Assembly: GCA_021737645.1 (NCBI GenBank)
Contig: JAIPDO010000014.1
Location: 1-64,000 of the forward strand
Length of the DNA: 64,000 bases
Direction of reading: 5' to 3'
DNA from: Desulfarculaceae bacterium
Lineage (GTDB): Bacteria; Desulfobacterota; Desulfarculia; Desulfarculales; Desulfarculaceae
Part shown: in pieces, positions 60,480 to 64,000 of the stretch
Layout of the letters: each line of letters begins with the position of its first letter
Position numbering within the stretch: position 1 is the stretch's first letter
The notes under the pieces: model-generated
The model's database searches: none
Seen by the model: only the letters and a program-made list of their open reading frames with translations
Told to the model about the DNA's origin: nothing
Made by a program: the position numbers and the translations under genes

Positions 60480-61394
60480 TTATTGCTTGGCCGGCAGGCC
60501 CAGGATTTCCCTGGCCTCTTCCGGGGTGGCGACCTCGCGGCCAAGCTCCCGGGCCATACGGACTGTCTTTTCCACCAACTCGGCGTTGCTCTTGGCCAAT
60601 ACGCCGGGGCTTAGGTAAAGGTTGTCCTCAAAACCCACCCGCACGTGGCCGCCCATGATCATGGACAGGGCGGCCATGCGGAACTCGTTCAAGCCGACGG
60701 CGCACACCGACCAGGGAGAGCCCTGGGGTATGCAGTGAACCATGTGCATCAGGTTCTCGGGAGTGGCCGGAATTTGGCCCAGTATGCCCAGCACGAACTG
60801 GAAATACATGGGTGTTTCCATGTGTCCCGTCTCGGCCAGGTGCACCGCGTTGTTGATCATGCCCACGTCGTAGCACTCCAACTCCGGCTTCACCCCGCAG
60901 GCTTTCATGGTGTCGGCCATGTGCACCATGTCCGGGAAGGAGTGCACCATCACGAACTTGAGCATGTATTCTTTTTTGCTGGCGCTGTAAATGTCGATTA
61001 CCGGTGAGCCCGCATTGAAGGAAGCCAGGTCGGGGGCGGCCGCCGGGTTCTTGCACAAATCCGGCACCACCGCCAGACGGCCCTCCACGCTCTCCAGGGG
61101 AAGCTTCTCGTAGAGATGGTCCCCGTCGCAACGCCGCCCGGATCCGCCGGTGCTCACGTTGACGATGATGTCCGTCTTTTCGCGAATGGGCAGGATGGCC
61201 TGCTCCAGCCACTCGGCCTTTTGTTCACCCCGGCCGGTCTCGGGGTTGCGGGCGTGGATGTGCACCACCGAAGCGCCCGCGTTGTAGACGTCTATGGTCG
61301 CCTGCGCCTGCTCGGCGGGAGTTTTGGGCAGGTTGGGGTTGCTCTCCGGGGACGCGCCACCGGTGATGGCTGCCGTGATGATCAACTTGTCCAC
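60480..61394 (-). CDS. Beta-keto acid cleavage enzyme (BKACE, DUF849)
   Basis: 304 residues. Typical BKACE features are NPNLPKTPAEQAQ near residue 20 and the zinc-binding His45/His47 in VVHIHARNP, with a further metal/active-site region at PELECYDVGMI. Known members (Kce of lysine fermentation, CdhC for dehydrocarnitine) convert a beta-keto acid and acetyl-CoA to acetoacetate and a new acyl-CoA. GTG 61394 has GAAAGG upstream and gives the normal N-terminus (DKLIITAAITGG); a longer frame to 61466 does not. It is the first enzyme gene behind the XRE-cupin regulator. Confidence 0.92.
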   Translation of the reverse strand: MDKLIITAAITGGASPESNPNLPKTPAEQAQATIDVYNAGASVVHIHARNPETGRGEQKAEWLEQAILPIREKTDIIVNVSTGGSGRRCDGDHLYEKLPLESVEGRLAVVPDLCKNPAAAPDLASFNAGSPVIDIYSASKKEYMLKFVMVHSFPDMVHMADTMKACGVKPELECYDVGMINNAVHLAETGHMETPMYFQFVLGILGQIPATPENLMHMVHCIPQGSPWSVCAVGLNEFRMAALSMIMGGHVRVGFEDNLYLSPGVLAKSNAELVEKTVRMARELGREVATPEEAREILGLPAKQ

Positions 61395-61485
61395 AGCGTG
61401 TTTCCTTTCAGTCTCTATATCCGTCAGTCGCTGGGGCCGTGCGGGCCGGCCCCAACCGAAATGCAATTGATGGGAAAATTACGGG

Positions 61486-62064
61486 TCAGGAGGGGCTCCC
61501 GCCACCCGCGGCAATAACCAGCATGGCCTCGACTTGCTCATCGCCCAGCGCGTAACCGTAGTGCGGGATGCTGGCATCAAGATAGACGCAATCACCAGCT
61601 TCCAGCAGAAACTTCTGTTCTCCGACATGCAGTTGGAGCCTACCGCTCAATATCAGCATCAACTCATGCCCCTTGTGCTGAAATACCTGAGCCTTTTCAG
61701 CACTAGGCAGTATGTTGATGAGGTAGGGGTCCATCAACCGTTTTGGAAAAACCGGGGCCAGCGGGGAATAGGAATAGCCGGCCTCGATTCCGTAGCGGTA
61801 GCTGGCGTGACGCTCATTTTTTTTCACCACAGTGACCATGGTCGTGGGCTCGGCGTCCGCAAAAATATCGGCGACGTGCACCCCCAAGGCCTCGGCGATG
61901 GCGGCCAGGGTTGAAACCGGGGGGGCGCTTTTGGAGTTTTCCAGTTTGGACAGATAGCTGCGGCTGAGATCGGTCCTCTCGGATACCGCCGCCAGGGTGA
62001 GGCCGCGGTCGATGCGAAGGCTCTTTATGCGAGCCCCGATTTGTTCTTCTTTGAAGGTAGCCAT
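61486..62064 (-). CDS. XRE-family regulator with cupin sensor domain
   Basis: 192 residues. An N-terminal helix-turn-helix (about 8-65; LTLAAVSERTDLSRSYLSKLENSKSAPPVSTL) is followed by a C-terminal cupin beta-barrel (about 105-185; HKGHELMLILSGRLQLHVGEQKFLLEAGDCVYLDASIPH). Such regulators control amino-acid, polyamine or carboxylate catabolism. The gene lies 91 nt upstream of BKACE on the same strand and is probably the local regulator of the whole operon. Repeats at 62150-62221 are possible binding sites. Confidence 0.93.
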   Translation of the reverse strand: MATFKEEQIGARIKSLRIDRGLTLAAVSERTDLSRSYLSKLENSKSAPPVSTLAAIAEALGVHVADIFADAEPTTMVTVVKKNERHASYRYGIEAGYSYSPLAPVFPKRLMDPYLINILPSAEKAQVFQHKGHELMLILSGRLQLHVGEQKFLLEAGDCVYLDASIPHYGYALGDEQVEAMLVIAAGGGSPS

Positions 62065-62391
62065 GCTTGGAATAACTCAACAATTTAAATCGCTGAGCAT
62101 AGGGCTGAACAATGCCGGCACACCTCTAGTTGACCCTTGTTGCCCAATTGGAAAACGCCTGTTTACTATGGGAAAACAACCGTACACTATGGAATATGGC
62201 AGGGTCAACCCCATTTGACCCCAACGCGCTTTTTCCCAAAGGCTCCCCTGGCCATGGCAAAGGGCGTTGGGCGGTGAGGCGCGGCCCCCTGACCCGCGGT
62301 AGGCCGACCCCAGCGGCGAGCGGCGCAAGGCTTGCCAAAAACAGCTTCGCCACGTTAAAACAAAGCAGCCAATCGCCGGGGAGTTAAGTTC
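62065..62391. other. Intergenic region between XRE-cupin regulator and fmdB-like gene
   Basis: 327 nt with no credible gene. It contains GGAAAAC at 62150 and 62171, GGAATAT at 62191 (about 21-bp spacing), TTGACCC at 62130 and 62215, and the inverse GGGTCAA at 62202. These suggest regulatory protein binding. The part nearest 62391 shows nothing further. Confidence 0.6.
62150..62221. promoter_or_regulatory. Phased repeats and palindrome, candidate operators of the BKACE operon
   Basis: GGAAAAC/GGAAAAC/GGAATAT lie two helical turns apart, each of the latter two preceded by CTATG. GGGTCAA-CCCCAT-TTGACCC (62202-62221) has perfect 7-bp arms. All are upstream of the XRE-cupin regulator start at 62064. 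Confidence 0.4.
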
Positions 62392-62730
62392 ATGCCCATC
62401 TACGAATACGAGCCTGTAAATGTGGAGCAAGGCTGCCCGCGATGCCGCGAGGGCTTTGAGCTGGTTCACCCCGCTGGAGAGCCTGCCTGTTCGGTCTGTC
62501 CGGATTGCGGGCGGCCGGTGCGCAAGCTTATCTCCCGGGTCAGGGTGGTGGTCAGGGAATCAGACGGAGAAAGTGCTAGAATTATAGACAAAGTTCGCGG
62601 ATATGAAAATGAGGGGATGTGGTCTCATGCCGCCGAGCTGGCCGACAGCCATGCAGCCAAGGCCAAGGACTCCGGCCTAAAGGAACGGGCTCTGGACAAC
62701 TACAAGAAGGCGGGCCTGGACCCGGAATAA
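62392..62730 (+). CDS. FmdB-family zinc ribbon protein
   Basis: 112 residues. The N-terminus MPIYEYEP with two Cys pairs (GCPRC about 15-18 and CPDC about 36-39) is the FmdB/CxxC_CXXC_SSSS zinc ribbon found in many bacteria. The C-terminal half is charged and helical (YENEGMWSHAAELADSHAAKAKDSG) without assignment. Function of the family is not firmly known; fmdB was first noted as a regulator of formamidase. It is divergent from the BKACE operon. Confidence 0.85.
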   Translation: MPIYEYEPVNVEQGCPRCREGFELVHPAGEPACSVCPDCGRPVRKLISRVRVVVRESDGESARIIDKVRGYENEGMWSHAAELADSHAAKAKDSGLKERALDNYKKAGLDPE

Positions 62731-62882
62731 TCCCACCGGTATTCGGACCGGCGCCAAGCCTTTGTCAAACCAGGCCGCGAGACAGGCGTTGTGGGGACTC
62801 GGGCCTCGCCGAATATTGGTCATCCACTTGATTCCCCGCCGGACGGCACCGGTTGCGGCGCCGGCCGACGGGGTGGCAAGTA

Positions 62883-64000
62883 TTATTCAGCCAGGGCCTC
62901 GGCTCTCATCTTGAGCCAAAACTCCTTAAAGTTCTTTTCCTTGATTTTCTTGGCCGTCTTTTCTTCCAGGGCCTTTTCCCAGACAACTTGCAGCTTGTTC
63001 ATGTGGGCCACGCGTGCGTCGTTCCAGGCCTGGGCCTCGGCGGTCCAGACACCTTTTTCCTTGAGGTAGCGGATGGCGCCCTCGTGGAAGGGGGCGTCTG
63101 CCGGGGGCACGCCGGAGTCCTTGATGTTCCACAGGGGCATTATCTTGTGGGCGCCCTTGTACATATCAAAGGTCTCGTCCATGGCCTTGATCATGTTGTA
63201 GACCCAGTTGGGGTCCTTGTCCGCATAAACGGTGATCTGGGGATAGCGGTAAGCAGGCAGCCAGACAGGCTTATCCTTGACGATGCCCGCGCCGATGGTC
63301 TCTTGGAAGGGAGTCAGATAAGGGGCCAACTTGGTCATGCGCTTCCAGCCGGCCTTGTCGTCCGGAGGGAAAGGCAGCCAATGCAGACCCCGGGATGAGG
63401 TCTCCAATTCGTACATGAGCGAAGCGCTGGTAATGACCACCGCGGCATCGGTCTTGCCCTCGATCAGGCCTCGGCAAGCAGCCCCGTAACTGGGGAACTC
63501 CACCTTTTGGACGTCCTTCCAGGTGAGGCCGCCAAAGGCCAAGAACGCGGTCATCTTGACATTGAGAGTAGGCGCGCCCGGTACATAGGTGATGCGCTTG
63601 CCCTTGAGGTCCTTGACGAATTTGATGCCGGACTCTTTGGTGGTGGCCACGGCGATGGAGGAAGGGTGGGCCAGGACCAACCTGAGGTTCTGGGGGCCCC
63701 ACTGCACGGCGGCGAAGTCATAAATGCCCTCTGCCGCGAAATAGACCTCGCTGGCCAAGAAACCGCAAGCTACCCGGTTGGCGGCCAAAGGCATCAAACG
63801 GCCGATGGAGGTTCCCGAGGGAAGCAGCCGGATTCTGGTGCCGAACTTCCTAGAAAAAGCGTCGGCAATGGCCGAGGCCTGCATATAGCCGGAAGCGCCT
63901 ACGTCATAACAACTCCAAACCATCGATTTTGGTAGTTTTGACTCGGCGTTCGCTCCTGACACCGCCAGGAAGGCGGCTAGTGCCGATGCCATAAGTGAAA
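62883..64000 (-). CDS. TAXI-family TRAP transporter solute receptor (5' end outside window)
   Basis: At least 369 residues. The visible start (MASALAAFLAVSGANAES) is the hydrophobic core and cleavage region of a signal peptide but lacks the basic n-region, and the frame is open to the right edge, so the true start lies beyond 64000. The mature part has the TAXI pattern: SMVWSCYDVGASGYMQASAIADAFSRKFG, RIRLLPSGTSIGRLMPLAANRV and VAVVITS-like AAVVITSASLMYEL. TRAP receptors deliver carboxylates to a sodium-driven membrane complex; no TRAP membrane gene is in the window. Confidence 0.88.
   Translation of the reverse strand, partial: SLMASALAAFLAVSGANAESKLPKSMVWSCYDVGASGYMQASAIADAFSRKFGTRIRLLPSGTSIGRLMPLAANRVACGFLASEVYFAAEGIYDFAAVQWGPQNLRLVLAHPSSIAVATTKESGIKFVKDLKGKRITYVPGAPTLNVKMTAFLAFGGLTWKDVQKVEFPSYGAACRGLIEGKTDAAVVITSASLMYELETSSRGLHWLPFPPDDKAGWKRMTKLAPYLTPFQETIGAGIVKDKPVWLPAYRYPQITVYADKDPNWVYNMIKAMDETFDMYKGAHKIMPLWNIKDSGVPPADAPFHEGAIRYLKEKGVWTAEAQAWNDARVAHMNKLQVVWEKALEEKTAKKIKEKNFKEFWLKMRAEALAE

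Noticed and set aside
62077-62469. 130-codon minus-strand frame upstream of the XRE-cupin gene
   Set aside because: It overlaps the fmdB-like coding start and the repeat-rich regulatory region, lacks motifs and has no convincing ribosome binding site.
1-64000. CRISPR arrays, tRNA/rRNA genes, insertion sequences, prophage genes
   Set aside because: I looked for regularly spaced repeats, tRNA-like cloverleafs, transposase or phage proteins and saw none; the only tandem repeat of note is the coding 114-nt repeat at 43285-43968.

Overview
The window is high-GC, gene-dense bacterial DNA that best fits an anaerobic member of the Desulfobacterota (Deltaproteobacteria). This is an inference from gene content: sigma-54 activators with sigma-54 promoters, a DsrE/TusA/DsrM-like/DsrK-like sulfur-redox operon, two split molybdenum hydroxylases, two branched-chain-amino-acid-type (HAAT) ABC importers, a beta-keto-acid cleavage enzyme and a KamA-type radical SAM enzyme. 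I saw no rRNA, tRNA, CRISPR array, insertion sequence or prophage.

Layout. 1-2042: 3' part of a multi-PAS hybrid histidine kinase. 2057-5931 (minus): compact operon kamA-like > ATP-grasp > ATP-grasp > GNAT, apparently an uncharacterised amino-acid-derived small-molecule pathway. 6018-9884: a sigma-54 activator with a degenerate receiver, flanked by two sigma-54 promoters, one for an exported peptidoglycan-binding-like protein and one for a processive membrane glycosyltransferase. 10073-12236: a small unknown protein and thiamine salvage genes thiE and thiM.

12274-30116 is a catabolic island. A split molybdenum hydroxylase (FeS, Mo-N, Mo-C; no FAD subunit) diverges from a five-gene HAAT importer. 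This is followed by a GntR/FCD regulator, a LarA-like (DUF2088) protein, a DUF6282 amidohydrolase-like protein, a 3-hydroxyisobutyrate-dehydrogenase-family enzyme, an IlvD/Edd dehydratase and a second, complete split molybdenum hydroxylase (FAD, FeS, Mo-N, Mo-C). The split arrangement resembles nicotinate dehydrogenase (NdhFSLM) of Eubacterium barkeri. The divergent intergenic region carries two matching palindromes at the two promoters. I read the island as uptake, hydroxylation, ring or amide opening, reduction and dehydration of an unknown, possibly N-heterocyclic, substrate.

30265-36708: an NSS-family sodium symporter with a 34-residue MetS-like partner, and a Cys-rich-PAS sigma-54 activator divergent from a sigma-54-driven operon arsR-dsrE-tusA-dsrM-like-dsrK-like. 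36705-41904: an unknown protein, a crotonase-fold enzyme, a DUF362 protein and an ABC-F ATPase. 42043-53623: a surface-polysaccharide locus with five glycosyltransferase genes (one with six exact-length 38-residue repeats), a Wzm/Wzt exporter and a sulfotransferase. 53870-62064 (minus): a second catabolic operon with XRE-cupin regulator, BKACE, a HAAT importer, a threonine-dehydrogenase-like SDR and a 3-hydroxyacyl-CoA-dehydrogenase-family enzyme, probably oxidising an imported 3-hydroxy (amino) acid to a 3-keto acid that BKACE cleaves with acetyl-CoA. The window ends with an FmdB-type zinc ribbon protein and a truncated TAXI-type TRAP solute receptor.
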